Below, in pieces: positions 15,241 through 23,172 of a stretch of 30,272 nt of DNA. The stretch lies in NCBI GenBank assembly GCA_023428245.1, contig JAEYYX010000052.1:1-30272 (forward strand), read 5' to 3'. The stretch's first letter is position 1. Every line of letters begins with the position of its first letter. A model generated the notes under the pieces. The model saw nothing but the letters and a program-made list of their open reading frames with translations. It ran no database searches and had not been told where the DNA came from. The position numbers and the translations under genes were made by a program. Source of the stretch: Pseudomonadota bacterium. GTDB taxonomy: Bacteria > Myxococcota_A > Polyangia > Polyangiales > Polyangiaceae.

Positions 15241-16748
15241 GAGCTCTTCAATCCTAGCGCACTTTCAGGCTGGGCGGGGAGGGGGAGCTCGATGACAAAC
15301 CGCGCCCCGCCCTCGTAACTCTCGTCGAGGCTGATCGTGCCGCCGGCTCCTTCGACGAGGCCGCGCGAAACGGCGAGCCCGAGGCCTGTCCCTTTTCCAA
15401 CTTCTTTGGTCGAGAAGAAAGGCTCAAAGATGAGCTGTCGCGTAGCTTCGGGAACGCCGGGTCCGGTGTCGGTGATGGTGAGAAGGAGGCGTCTGTCTTC
15501 TTGAGTCGCCGAGATCGTCACCTTGCCCGCGCGACCGCAGGCGTCGGCGGCGTTCATGATGAAGTTCAAGAGGACCTGGGTGAGCTCTTCATGAGAAAGC
15601 GGGACAAGAGCCAAATCGGCGGGAAGCTCGAGCTCGATCCCGAAGTCCCGGAAGTCAGGGAGAGGGCGGAGCAGCGCCACGACGTCGTCGGCCGCGCTCC
15701 GGAGCGAGCCCTCGGACGCCCCAAACTTCGAGTCCCGGGCGCGGGGGCGCGCGAAAGCGAGCAGATCGCCGAGGATGCGATGGATGCGAGCGATCTCGCG
15801 GCGCATCCGGCCGAGGAAGTCCTTCTCCTCTTCGGGAGTGAGGCCGCCCGCGAGCAAGAGATCGGTCAGCCCCATGAGCGCGGAGATCGGATTGCCGATT
15901 TCGTGGGCAAGGCCCGCGGCGAGTCGGCCGACGGAGGCGAGGCGCTCGGAGCGGAGGAGCGAGCTCTGAGCTTTCTCGAGTTCGCGCGTCTTCTGTTCGA
16001 CCTCGAGAATCTTTCGCGTGAGGGCTTCTTCGTCACGAAAGAGCTTTTCGGTCATGATCGCGAGGCTGTGTCCGAGGGCGGCGATCTCGCGGGGCGCTTT
16101 TTCTGCGGGCTCGAATCGCCGGCTGCCTTCAGCGACGCGCCGAGCGCCGCGTTCGAGCTCAAGAATGGGTCCGAGGATCCAGCGCGTGAGCCCGAAATAA
16201 GCGACCACGAGCACCAAACAGGCGCAGAGGCCCATGTAGAGCGCCGTCAGGCGATGGAGCGCAAGAATGCCCGAAGGGTTTCGCGAGGTGCGGACGATGG
16301 TGACGACCGCACCCTCGGCGTCCTTCACACCAATGGCGAAACTTCGATAAGGGCCCTCTGCGTCCTCGGTTTCTCCTTGCACCTCGGGGAGTTCAATCGG
16401 CCCGTCCACAGCGCTCTCGCGCAGGAGCGCTCGATCGAGATCGACGAGCTCGGGGGCCCCGGCGCGAGCGATAGGGATACCGCTCGGGTCGAGAATGAAG
16501 GCGGCCTGAACGGCGCCTCCTTGGACCTCTGCGCTCAAGAGCGCGAGAAGCCGAGTTTCGTCGAGCTCGTGGCGCGACTCGGCCACGTGCGCGGCGACGG
16601 AGCCTCCGAGGCGGAGGGCGCTCTCCTGTTGGAGCTGGCGGAGACCGGCTTCCGTGTAGGTGCGGAGCGCAAAGTACAAGGAGACGAATGTCGCCCCGAT
16701 CAGGACTCCGAGCACGAGGAGGAGCTGCATGCGGAGGCCGAGGCGCAT
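15237..16748 (-). CDS. sensor histidine kinase
   Basis: A 503-residue two-component sensor. Membrane helices at about 8-28 and 166-188 flank a periplasmic sensing domain. A HAMP-like segment (about 189-240) leads to a short coiled coil, then the HisKA box LASVGRLAAGLAHEIGNP with His282. The ATPase domain has the N box (LLNFIMNAADA), G1 (DTGPGVP), F (FEPFFSTK) and G2 (GTGLGLAVS) motifs. The ATG at 16748 is chosen because the longer open frame runs across the divergent promoter region and into the diguanylate cyclase. No response regulator gene is adjacent; the downstream partner is the GNAT-nitrilase. The cognate regulator must be encoded elsewhere, or the kinase feeds a hybrid pathway. Confidence 0.94.
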   Translation of the reverse strand: MRLGLRMQLLLVLGVLIGATFVSLYFALRTYTEAGLRQLQQESALRLGGSVAAHVAESRHELDETRLLALLSAEVQGGAVQAAFILDPSGIPIARAGAPELVDLDRALLRESAVDGPIELPEVQGETEDAEGPYRSFAIGVKDAEGAVVTIVRTSRNPSGILALHRLTALYMGLCACLVLVVAYFGLTRWILGPILELERGARRVAEGSRRFEPAEKAPREIAALGHSLAIMTEKLFRDEEALTRKILEVEQKTRELEKAQSSLLRSERLASVGRLAAGLAHEIGNPISALMGLTDLLLAGGLTPEEEKDFLGRMRREIARIHRILGDLLAFARPRARDSKFGASEGSLRSAADDVVALLRPLPDFRDFGIELELPADLALVPLSHEELTQVLLNFIMNAADACGRAGKVTISATQEDRRLLLTITDTGPGVPEATRQLIFEPFFSTKEVGKGTGLGLAVSRGLVEGAGGTISLDESYEGGARFVIELPLPAQPESALGLKSS

Positions 16749-16844
16749 CTCCCATGAGGATTCCAGAAAATCCGAGTCCCCGGAACTCGCTGTGGGTAAA
16801 AATTGGTCCCGTTGAACGGGTTTCTGATAACGCGGGGAAGGTTG

Positions 16845-18941
16845 ATGGATCCCCTCGTGCGAGCCTCCGTGCACATGCAGCGCTTGCTGGGCCAATTCGG
16901 GGGGCTCCTCCTGGCGGCTCTTTCGGCGCTCTTGTTCGTGTACGGCCACCGCGGAGAAGGGCGAATTGCTCTTGAGATGCTCGGCGCGGCCGGCCTCATC
17001 GCCTCGTCTTTGAGTGCGCTCTTCTCCCATCTCAAACGCCGCAACGTCGCGGTCGTGAGCGGGAGCGAAGTCGCGCTGTTCACCTCCCTGCTCGGTCTGA
17101 CTTACCTGGGCTTGGTCTATTTGCCGCTCGAGCTTCGGGCCACTGTGCACCCCGTCGTGCTCCTCGTCACGATGATCGGCGCTGCGCACACCAAACGGCG
17201 CGGGACGCTCATCCTCTTGGCTTTCGCAGCGGGCTTCGAGCTCGGCCTCGGGGCGGAGCTCGGCGCCCCACCGGGCATCGGATCGCTCGCGGTCAGGCTG
17301 GCTCTTTTGTCGATCTTCGCGGCTCTCAGCGGGCTCATCTACGATCGAGAGCTCGAGCGCATCACTCGCGTTGCGCAGAAGCAGGTTCAAGATGAGCTCG
17401 AGAGGCTCAAAGAGGACGCGCGCGCCTACCGCTTGCTCGGCGGGGCAGAGTCAGAAGAGCGTGCGGCGGAGACCGGAGCGCTCGAGGTCGCGCGCTCGAT
17501 CGACTACGCGCTTTTTGTGTTGCGCAGCGCGCTCCGCCTCAAGTCGGCGGCCTTTTACTCCGAGAGCTCTCGCGGAAAGTTAGCGCTGCGCGGAGGGAGC
17601 TCGAAGACCGAACTCCAGAGTCAGATCGCGAGCGACACGGGCATCGTCGGCGTTTCGATCGATCGCCGGGAAGTGCTCGCTCTCTTGGGAGCGCGCCGTA
17701 CTGCGCACACTCCCGTCTATCCTAGGCAAGAGCTCGTTGGTTCCCTTTGTTTGGTTCCAGTGATGGGCGCTGAGTCGCTGCTTGGGGTTCTTTACGTCGA
17801 CCGTGAGGAAGAAACTGAGTTTGACGTTGCCGATCGCGCGCTTCTCGAGAAGACGGCGGAGTTCGTGAAGATGGCCACGGAGAACGAGCGAGTTTTCGGT
17901 CGCCTCGAACGGCAGACCCGCGAGCAGACGAAGCTCTACCGCGCCGCAGAAGCGCTCAGCGCGGCGCAGAGTGAGATGCAGGTGATCGAGGCGGGAGTCG
18001 AGAGCGCACGCACGATCGCGGCCTTCGATTTTGCTGCAGTGACGCTCTTTCACCGGAAGACGGGTCTTCACGAGATCTGTGCCGTGAGCGGAGGTGAGGG
18101 CGAACATCTCGTCGGGCAACGGTTCCGGCAGAACGCAGGGCTCGTCTCGATGGTCGTCGCGAATCGGCAAGCTTTGCCGTACCGGGGCGACTACGACGCG
18201 GAGCGCCAGATTCTGTTCTCACGGGGCCAGGAAGTGCGCGGGATGCCGTCTCTGCTCGTCTTGCCGCTCATGCTCCACGATCGGGTGCTCGGTACCCTCG
18301 TCCTCGGGAGCCGGAAGCCGGGAGTGTTCCGGGATTCGGTGCGTCCGACGCTCGAGATCTTGGCGCGCCACATGGCAGTTTCGCTCTCGAACGCGCGTAT
18401 GGTGCGCCGGCTCGAAGAGCAAGCGACGACCGACGGGCTCACAGGTCTCCTGAACAAGCGGGCCCTCATCGCCGCAGCCGAGCGCCGCATCAAGATGGCG
18501 ATACGCTTTCAGCGGCCGCTCAGCGTGCTCGTCACGGACATCGATTTTTTCAAGAAGGTCAATGACACCTACGGTCACGACGTGGGCGACGTGGTCATCA
18601 AGGGACTCGGAGATGTCCTTCGCGGAATGCAGCGCGACACGGACGCCGTCGGACGCTTCGGGGGCGAGGAGTTCGTCGTGGTCTGTGAGCAGACGGACGA
18701 AAAGGGCGCCGAGCACCTGGCGGAGCGTATCCGCAAGGAGCTCGAGGCGACCACGTTCCAGACCGAGCTCGGACCGCTCAAGGTCACCTGTTCGATCGGC
18801 GTCGCGACCTTCCCGGCAGCGGGCCGCGACTGGGAGACGCTCTTCAAGGCGACGGATGAGGCCCTCTACGTCTCCAAGCGAAGCGGGCGCAATCGCGTTA
18901 CCGTCTGGAAGCCAAGGCTGAAGGGTACGAGCGCAGCGTAA
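16845..18941 (+). CDS. membrane-bound GAF-GGEEF diguanylate cyclase
   Basis: A 699-residue enzyme making c-di-GMP from two GTP. The N-terminal 170 residues hold several membrane helices, followed by a short coiled coil, then two GAF-like regions (about 195-345 and 360-515). The GGDEF domain comes last, with the active-site variant GGEEF at 607-611 and the inhibitory-site RxxD (RDTD, 598-601) five residues before it. Catalysis and product inhibition are therefore both expected. The ATG at 16845 follows GGGGAAGG (16834-16841); a TTG at 16803 is possible but less likely. It is divergent from the histidine kinase. Its last codons (from about residue 681) lie in a 58-bp sequence repeated 953 bp downstream. 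Confidence 0.95.
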   Translation: MDPLVRASVHMQRLLGQFGGLLLAALSALLFVYGHRGEGRIALEMLGAAGLIASSLSALFSHLKRRNVAVVSGSEVALFTSLLGLTYLGLVYLPLELRATVHPVVLLVTMIGAAHTKRRGTLILLAFAAGFELGLGAELGAPPGIGSLAVRLALLSIFAALSGLIYDRELERITRVAQKQVQDELERLKEDARAYRLLGGAESEERAAETGALEVARSIDYALFVLRSALRLKSAAFYSESSRGKLALRGGSSKTELQSQIASDTGIVGVSIDRREVLALLGARRTAHTPVYPRQELVGSLCLVPVMGAESLLGVLYVDREEETEFDVADRALLEKTAEFVKMATENERVFGRLERQTREQTKLYRAAEALSAAQSEMQVIEAGVESARTIAAFDFAAVTLFHRKTGLHEICAVSGGEGEHLVGQRFRQNAGLVSMVVANRQALPYRGDYDAERQILFSRGQEVRGMPSLLVLPLMLHDRVLGTLVLGSRKPGVFRDSVRPTLEILARHMAVSLSNARMVRRLEEQATTDGLTGLLNKRALIAAAERRIKMAIRFQRPLSVLVTDIDFFKKVNDTYGHDVGDVVIKGLGDVLRGMQRDTDAVGRFGGEEFVVVCEQTDEKGAEHLAERIRKELEATTFQTELGPLKVTCSIGVATFPAAGRDWETLFKATDEALYVSKRSGRNRVTVWKPRLKGTSAA

Positions 18942-18942
18942 G
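18885..18942. repeat. 58-bp direct repeat, copy 1 (diguanylate cyclase 3' end)
   Basis: Begins GGGCGCAATCGCG and ends at the GTAAG including the cyclase stop. It matches 19838-19896 with three substitutions and one inserted base. It encodes the cyclase C-terminus RVTVWKPRLKGTSAA. Confidence 0.93.
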
Positions 18943-19130
18943 CGGCTCGCCGCAGACGGCGATCATCCGTCCGAGGCGGAGCGCGGGTCTACTCCTGGGG
19001 ATGAGAACGTCCGCTCGATGGCTCGACATGGTGACCGTGAGGGACGCCGGGACGATGGTCCTCGAGGGCACGTTTCCCCCGTCGCGCCGTCGCGAATGCC
19101 GAAAGAGCTTCCCTCGTGTATCCTTGACCC

Positions 19131-19346
19131 GTGAGCACCGAGGATCCGGACCGCGATGAAACCATCGGAACGTTGCCGCTCTCACTCTTGACGGAGCGTC
19201 CGTCGAAGAGTGCCCTTTCCGCAAAGCGGCAAGAGGTCCTGCGGGACCTCGTCCTTTCGCCCGCCGAACGGGTCAAGAAGGCACTTGCCCTCGGGACGCG
19301 CTTGCGAAAGATTGCCGAGGCCCATGGACACCCAAGGGGCACTTGA
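19131..19346 (+). CDS. small protein preceding a nucleotidyltransferase remnant (antitoxin-like partner candidate)
   Basis: A 71-residue protein starting at GTG (19131). It is charged and helical, with LSPAERVKKALALGTRLRKIAEAHG in its second half. Its end overlaps the ATG of the following decayed nucleotidyltransferase frame (19324) by 23 bases, which suggests a coupled two-gene module. Small helical proteins are often found ahead of stand-alone nucleotidyltransferases, sometimes in toxin-antitoxin-like pairs. No specific family was recognised here. It lies entirely within the segment bounded by the 58/59-bp direct repeats, so it probably arrived with it. It may no longer be functional now that its partner is broken. 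Confidence 0.5.
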   Translation: MSTEDPDRDETIGTLPLSLLTERPSKSALSAKRQEVLRDLVLSPAERVKKALALGTRLRKIAEAHGHPRGT

Positions 19347-19795
19347 ACTCGCAGGCCGTGTGAATGACGCCCTCGCGGCGGAGGGTGTCATCAGGAGCGC
19401 TACGAGCTCGTTTGCTTCAGGCTCAAGTGGAGGTTTCTCTTCCCGACGGCAACCACCCCTTGGGCGGGGTGATCAACGTCACGCAGTCAGGCGACGAAGG
19501 GAGCGCGCTTGTCCAGGTCGTCAACTTTGACAACTCGCCCGGAGGAGGATTCCCTGCGCTCATCCGCGAGGCAACGAGCTTGCCCTTCACTTTCTTAGGG
19601 GGTCAACAAGGGCGTCTTGTTTCGCTTGAGTATCTCATTCTCTCCAAGCTCTACGCGGGAGGGAACAAGAGCCGCGGGGATATCGAAGAACTGTTAGTTC
19701 GCCGCAAGGTCGACCTAGACCTCCTCAGAAGTCTCGCCGAGAAGTATGGGCTCGAAAAAGAACTCTCCCGAGTTCTGGACAGAAGCCACGAGTGA
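19324..19795 (+). pseudogene. decayed nucleotidyltransferase-like gene
   Basis: The ATG at 19324 (GAGG just upstream) opens MDTQGALELAGRVNDALAAE in one frame, a typical N-terminus for a stand-alone nucleotidyltransferase (AbiEii/DUF6036-like). After about 23 codons the homologous-looking sequence continues in the next frame (RARLLQAQVEVSLPD, HPLGGVINV, VQVVNF) and ends normally (RLVSLEYLILSKLYAGGNK...DIEELL) at 19795. The expected GS...DxD catalytic segment between the two parts is missing. A deletion of roughly 30-40 codons with a frameshift near 19385-19400 explains this. The 143-residue frame 19364-19795 alone would lack the active site. The family call is by motif resemblance, so moderate confidence. 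Confidence 0.6.
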
Positions 19796-19837
19796 GCCCT
19801 CAGCGATGGGGTGAGCTCCGGCGATGCGACTTTCCTG

Positions 19838-19896
19838 GGGCGCAAGTCGCGTCACCGTCTGGAAGCCGAGGCTGAAGGGTACGAGCGCAGTGTAAG
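19838..19896. repeat. 59-bp direct repeat, copy 2 (end of the Ig-like gene)
   Basis: The second copy of the 18885-18942 repeat. In minus orientation it encodes the last residues of the Ig-like protein (TLRSYPSASASRR). It keeps the cyclase tail and stop in plus orientation (TVWKPRLKGTSAV). Confidence 0.93.
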
Positions 19897-20814
19897 AATC
19901 AGGGCAATCACGCCCAGACTGAGCCAGCCGCTGGCGGTCGGTGGACTGGCCGGTGAAGTCCAAGAACAAGATCGCCAGTCGGGACATCCTCGCGGATCGT
20001 GCCGGACGAGCTGAGTTTTTAGGGAAGTGGGAGCCGATTTGTTCCCGGCGCGATCATAGAGCGCTACGGTTACATCGAGGGGCTCGTCGGTCGGGGACAG
20101 AGGGAGCAGGGCTGAGCCCCAGCAGGAGCCGGCATTCGATTCGTCGGAAGATGCCAGGAGAGCTTTCCAGTCGTCCTTGCCCTTGCCGCCGTCCACGAAC
20201 AGGAGCGTCCTTTGGTTTTCACGTTCAATGGCGACTTCAACGATCGGGGAGTAGTCGAGAGAACGATCGTCATCTGTCACCGAAGCCCAGGATAGGTTGA
20301 ACCCGGAATGAGGACACTCTCCGGGGTTGCCGGCTGGAACCGCTCGGGGCTCGCTCGCGCTCGGAGGAGAGTGATCTTCGGTAGTACCCGTACGGAACGA
20401 GTGAGTGACGAGTGCGACCTCGCCGTTGTGGAGCTCGAGCGTGTAGTCTGTTTCCGGGCTCAGGGGAGCGCTGGGAATGATCCAAAATTGGTGTCCGTTG
20501 CCGCTGTCCTCGGCCTCGAACTCGACGGGAGTGAGCGAATCCTCTTCGGTCCACCGAATGCTGCTGAGAGGGAGGAGAGTCTCCCTGCCGTGTTGGTCGA
20601 AACTCCGTAGTTCGACCAGGAAGCGCGCGTTCAGCGGTAAGTCCCTCGAGCTCAACCGGGCGGCGGGTAAGATGCGCGGTGGCGTCTTGCATTCGCACGC
20701 TCCGCAGGCGAGGGCTCGCTCGGGAACGCCGTAGACGGAGAGTCCGACGAGGAGCAGGGAAAGGCCACGGCCCGACTTCCTAAGATTGAACTGCGAGTGG
20801 CGGTGTTTTCTCAT
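19852..20814 (-). CDS. secreted Ig-like-domain protein with MYXO-CTERM-like tail
   Basis: A 320-residue exported protein. The ATG at 20814 follows GGAG; an in-frame GTG at 20832 is the longer option. The signal peptide (GLSLLLVGLSVYGV...RALA) is followed by a Cys-rich start (CGACECKTPP). A beta-rich body with Ig-like pattern follows (SIRWTEEDS, FWIIPSAPLSPETDYTLEL, SHSFRTGTT; then DVTVALYDRAGNKS). The C-terminus has Cys residues, a Pro/Ser linker, a hydrophobic helix (SGWLSLGVIALIL) and arginines. That resembles a MYXO-CTERM sorting tail, but it is extended by the residues encoded in the 59-bp repeat. Possible role: a surface-anchored adhesin or structural protein. No enzyme motif seen. Confidence 0.7.
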   Translation of the reverse strand: MRKHRHSQFNLRKSGRGLSLLLVGLSVYGVPERALACGACECKTPPRILPAARLSSRDLPLNARFLVELRSFDQHGRETLLPLSSIRWTEEDSLTPVEFEAEDSGNGHQFWIIPSAPLSPETDYTLELHNGEVALVTHSFRTGTTEDHSPPSASEPRAVPAGNPGECPHSGFNLSWASVTDDDRSLDYSPIVEVAIERENQRTLLFVDGGKGKDDWKALLASSDESNAGSCWGSALLPLSPTDEPLDVTVALYDRAGNKSAPTSLKTQLVRHDPRGCPDWRSCSWTSPASPPTASGWLSLGVIALILTLRSYPSASASRR

Positions 20815-21146
20815 TGTCGCAATGCTCTCCACTTTCCGGACGCGCGCTGCGGCGGCCTGACCCAGCCATTGCCTGCCCCTCCGGACGGAGAGGATAGCTT
20901 ACACAAAGCAATCGGCCAGTGTGCGATTCGTTGATGCGCCTGGGGGTTCGAAGATTCCGTCGCAGGGAGGTCTTGGGGGGCAAAACGGCGTGCGGTCAGG
21001 GGGAGACGGTGCGAAAAGGAGCGCCGGCGCCGGCCAGGTGGTGCGTGCCGCCCAACGAAAAGACAACGGATCGATGAGAATCGGACGCAGGCGATATCAA
21101 GGTGCGCGGGTAACGATCGCGCCCACCGAGGCGGGTGAACGAGCGC
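20815..21146. other. intergenic region upstream of the Ig-like gene
   Basis: About 330 bases without a credible gene. It contains a GC palindrome (GCCGGCGCCGGC near 21023) and a G-rich tract near 20970-21005. It must hold the promoter of the Ig-like gene on the minus strand, but no convincing -35/-10 pair was found. Confidence 0.45.
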
Positions 21147-22289
21147 TCACTGGGCGACGATCTCGCGCACGCTGATGAACCGGTAGCGCGCTTCGGTGAC
21201 ATCGGTATTGCGGATCAGGATTGAGCCAGGCGACTGGACCACGAGGTCCGAGCTGCCGTCTATGGGTGAGTGATGAGTGCAGTCGGTTTCGACCGACCAT
21301 CCGCCCTCATCCACGGTTTCGTTGACGAGCGCCCAATCCCCGCCGTCGGCCCCCTCGCTCAGATCGAGGTACGCTTCGAGTTTCACGCGACCGGGCTCGA
21401 GGTCGTAGAGCACGAACTTCCAGCCGAGCCATGTTTCTCGGGGAACTTCGCCGGACGGAGGCCAGGCGAGTTCAGGAGCAACGCGCGACTTCGTGCTGCT
21501 TGCCGGGTGTTTGAGTTCTTTTTCGAAATCAAAGGCACCGTCGTTGCGCAGGCGCGCGTAGTAGGTGTGCGCGTCGCAAGCGCCGTCGGTCGTGTGACCG
21601 TCGGGGCCGCTCCGTGCGCCGACGACGAGACCCGCGTAGGCTGCGCCGTCGTCGGACACTCGCTGGTAGTAGACGGTGATCTCGACGTTTCGAAAATGGC
21701 GCGTGGTGTCGGAGTGGATGTAGAGGCGGGGCTGCGAGCCGCTCATCACGAGCTGACCGTCCGCCCGCACGCTCAGCTTTCCGGTCCCCCGGGCTCCAGA
21801 GAGTCCTGACGGATCGCGGAGATCGGTGCCAAAGGCGACTTCGTAGTCGTCCTCGTAGTGAGCGCTCGTCCACTCAGCGCCGTCCGGCGTGGAAGGGTAG
21901 AGCTTTGTGATTCCGAAGACGTCGAGATCGGGCGCACCGGCGCCGCCCGAGCCATTTTCTCCTGCCCCTCCGCTTGCACTCCCGCCGGAGCGGCCCCCAC
22001 CGCTTCCTGGAGGAGCGCCGCCCGCCTCGGAGCTCCCTCCCCCGCTCGTTTCGCTTCCTCCGGTACTCGCGCCGTCGCCGCCCGTGGGTTGCCCACCTGA
22101 AGCACCTCGGCCCCCCGCGTCGCCCGCTTCTGCTCCGCCGGTGCCTCCGCCCCCACTCGCGAGAGGCTCGCTCCCTCCTGTCCCGCTCTCGGAGCCGCTT
22201 CCTCCTTCGTTCGAACAGGAGAGGGAGAGCGTCAGGGCCAGGAGCATTCGAAGCGACCGAGAGCGAGGGGCAGCAAACCCGGAGCGCAT
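21147..22289 (-). CDS. Gly/Ser-rich lipoprotein with jelly-roll-like carbohydrate-binding or lyase-fold domain
   Basis: A 380-residue lipoprotein: signal peptide to Cys25 (ALTLSLSC), a very long Gly/Ser/Ala spacer (about 28-120), then a beta-rich domain (about 125-378). The domain has KLYPSTPDGAEWTS, LVMSGSQPRLYIHS, FRNVEITVYYQRV, YYARLRNDG, WLGWKFVLYDLEPGRVKLEAYLD and a C-terminal strand RYRFISVREI. Repeated strands with conserved aromatic, Gly and Asp residues suggest a concanavalin-like sandwich as in polysaccharide lyases and laminin-G-type binding domains. No catalytic residue set was identified, so binding rather than cleavage is equally possible. Two cysteines (CDAHTYY, DCTHHSP) may form a disulphide. 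It lies 49 bases after the PEBP-like gene. Confidence 0.7.
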   Translation of the reverse strand: MRSGFAAPRSRSLRMLLALTLSLSCSNEGGSGSESGTGGSEPLASGGGGTGGAEAGDAGGRGASGGQPTGGDGASTGGSETSGGGSSEAGGAPPGSGGGRSGGSASGGAGENGSGGAGAPDLDVFGITKLYPSTPDGAEWTSAHYEDDYEVAFGTDLRDPSGLSGARGTGKLSVRADGQLVMSGSQPRLYIHSDTTRHFRNVEITVYYQRVSDDGAAYAGLVVGARSGPDGHTTDGACDAHTYYARLRNDGAFDFEKELKHPASSTKSRVAPELAWPPSGEVPRETWLGWKFVLYDLEPGRVKLEAYLDLSEGADGGDWALVNETVDEGGWSVETDCTHHSPIDGSSDLVVQSPGSILIRNTDVTEARYRFISVREIVAQ

Positions 22290-22338
22290 TCGCTCATGAT
22301 CGCGGGCATCGTCCGTAGGGTCAAGGAGACTCGACGTC

Positions 22339-23172
22339 TCAATTGCAGTCGCGGCTCTGCAAGCGAATGAAGGTCTCGCCGAGAACGTCCGCGTTTTGGA
22401 CTGCGGTGCGGGCAGCAGACGCGCTGTTCATCGCCGGGGAGAGAGTCGCCTCGCCGAGAGCGTAGAGGCGATGCTCGTAGACGTTGCCACAAGCGCCGGA
22501 GCCGAAATAGCTCGCGCCCGCGAAAGAGACCTGCTTCGCGCCAGCGGGGTCCTGAAGCGGGCTTCCGGACGGCAAACCTTTCGGGAGCATCGTAACGGAA
22601 GCGGGGACGTCGTAGAGGACCCAGTGAGCCATGCCGTTCGTCAAATCGGAGAGGACGAGCGCGAAGCTCATGGTGCCTTCGGGCGCGCCGGCCCAGCTGA
22701 GCTCCGGCGAGACGTTCTTCTGGGGCGAGCCGAAGTTTGTGCTCTCGAGAGGATAGGTCGGACAAGGCTCCGGGGTCTCCGCCGTACAGTCGTCATTGTT
22801 CACGCCTTCCCACTCGGGGCCGCTCAGAAGGAACTCATCACTTCCCGAGCCGCCTGATCCTTGGGCGCCGCCATCAGCGCTCGGCGCGCCTCCCGCGGGA
22901 GCGCCTCCCGTGCTCGGCTCGCCGCCACTCGCGCCGCTGTTGTCGCCGCCCGTGCCATTTCCTCCGATGGACGGCGCGCCTCCTGCGGGAGCGCCCCCGG
23001 AGGTCGGTGCACCTCCTGACGCTTCCGGGGTTCCACCGACGCCTGCACCTCCCGTGGCTGGGTCTCCTCCCGCACCGGGACTTCCTCCAGAGCCAGAGTC
23101 GGGGCCCGCTTCGCTGCAGGCAATGAGCCCGAGTGAGAAGATCGACAGAGCAGAAAAGAATCGCGAGCGCAT
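22339..23172 (-). CDS. surface lipoprotein with YbhB/YbcL (PEBP, Raf-kinase-inhibitor-like) domain
   Basis: A 277-residue lipoprotein. The ATG at 23172 gives a standard signal (FFSALSIFSLGLIAC, Cys19); the frame runs 20 codons further upstream without signal character. A Gly/Ala/Pro spacer (about 23-113) is followed by a PEBP-fold domain. Motifs are NVSPELSWAGAPEGTMSFALVLSD, HWVLYDVPAS, GAKQVSFAGASYFGSGACG and YEHRLYALGEATL. The family binds small anionic ligands in a pocket formed by the D-P and H residues. Bacterial members are cytoplasmic or periplasmic with no settled role. An exported, lipid-anchored version behind a long Gly spacer is the unusual part. It forms a pair with the next lipoprotein gene. 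Confidence 0.85.
   Translation of the reverse strand: MRSRFFSALSIFSLGLIACSEAGPDSGSGGSPGAGGDPATGGAGVGGTPEASGGAPTSGGAPAGGAPSIGGNGTGGDNSGASGGEPSTGGAPAGGAPSADGGAQGSGGSGSDEFLLSGPEWEGVNNDDCTAETPEPCPTYPLESTNFGSPQKNVSPELSWAGAPEGTMSFALVLSDLTNGMAHWVLYDVPASVTMLPKGLPSGSPLQDPAGAKQVSFAGASYFGSGACGNVYEHRLYALGEATLSPAMNSASAARTAVQNADVLGETFIRLQSRDCN

Noticed and set aside
14176..16757. Plus-strand frames of 380 and 418 codons opposite the GNAT-nitrilase and histidine kinase
   Set aside because: The minus-strand frames contain all catalytic motifs; the plus frames have none.
16749..17390. N-terminal extension of the histidine kinase frame to 17390
   Set aside because: It runs across the divergent promoter region and into the cyclase gene. 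The ATG at 16748 precedes the first membrane helix exactly as expected.
18898..19224. A 108-codon minus-strand frame at the cyclase 3' end
   Set aside because: Only its last residues look protein-like, and these come from the direct repeat. The rest has no signal, domain or ribosome site.
20880..20930. Sigma-54-like TGGC...TTGC element upstream of the Ig-like gene
   Set aside because: The GG-to-GC distance is 6 bases, not the 10 required for a sigma-54 promoter.
20935..20965. tRNA T-arm-like GGGGGTTCGAAG sequence
   Set aside because: The following bases do not pair to form a T stem and no acceptor, D or anticodon arms were found.
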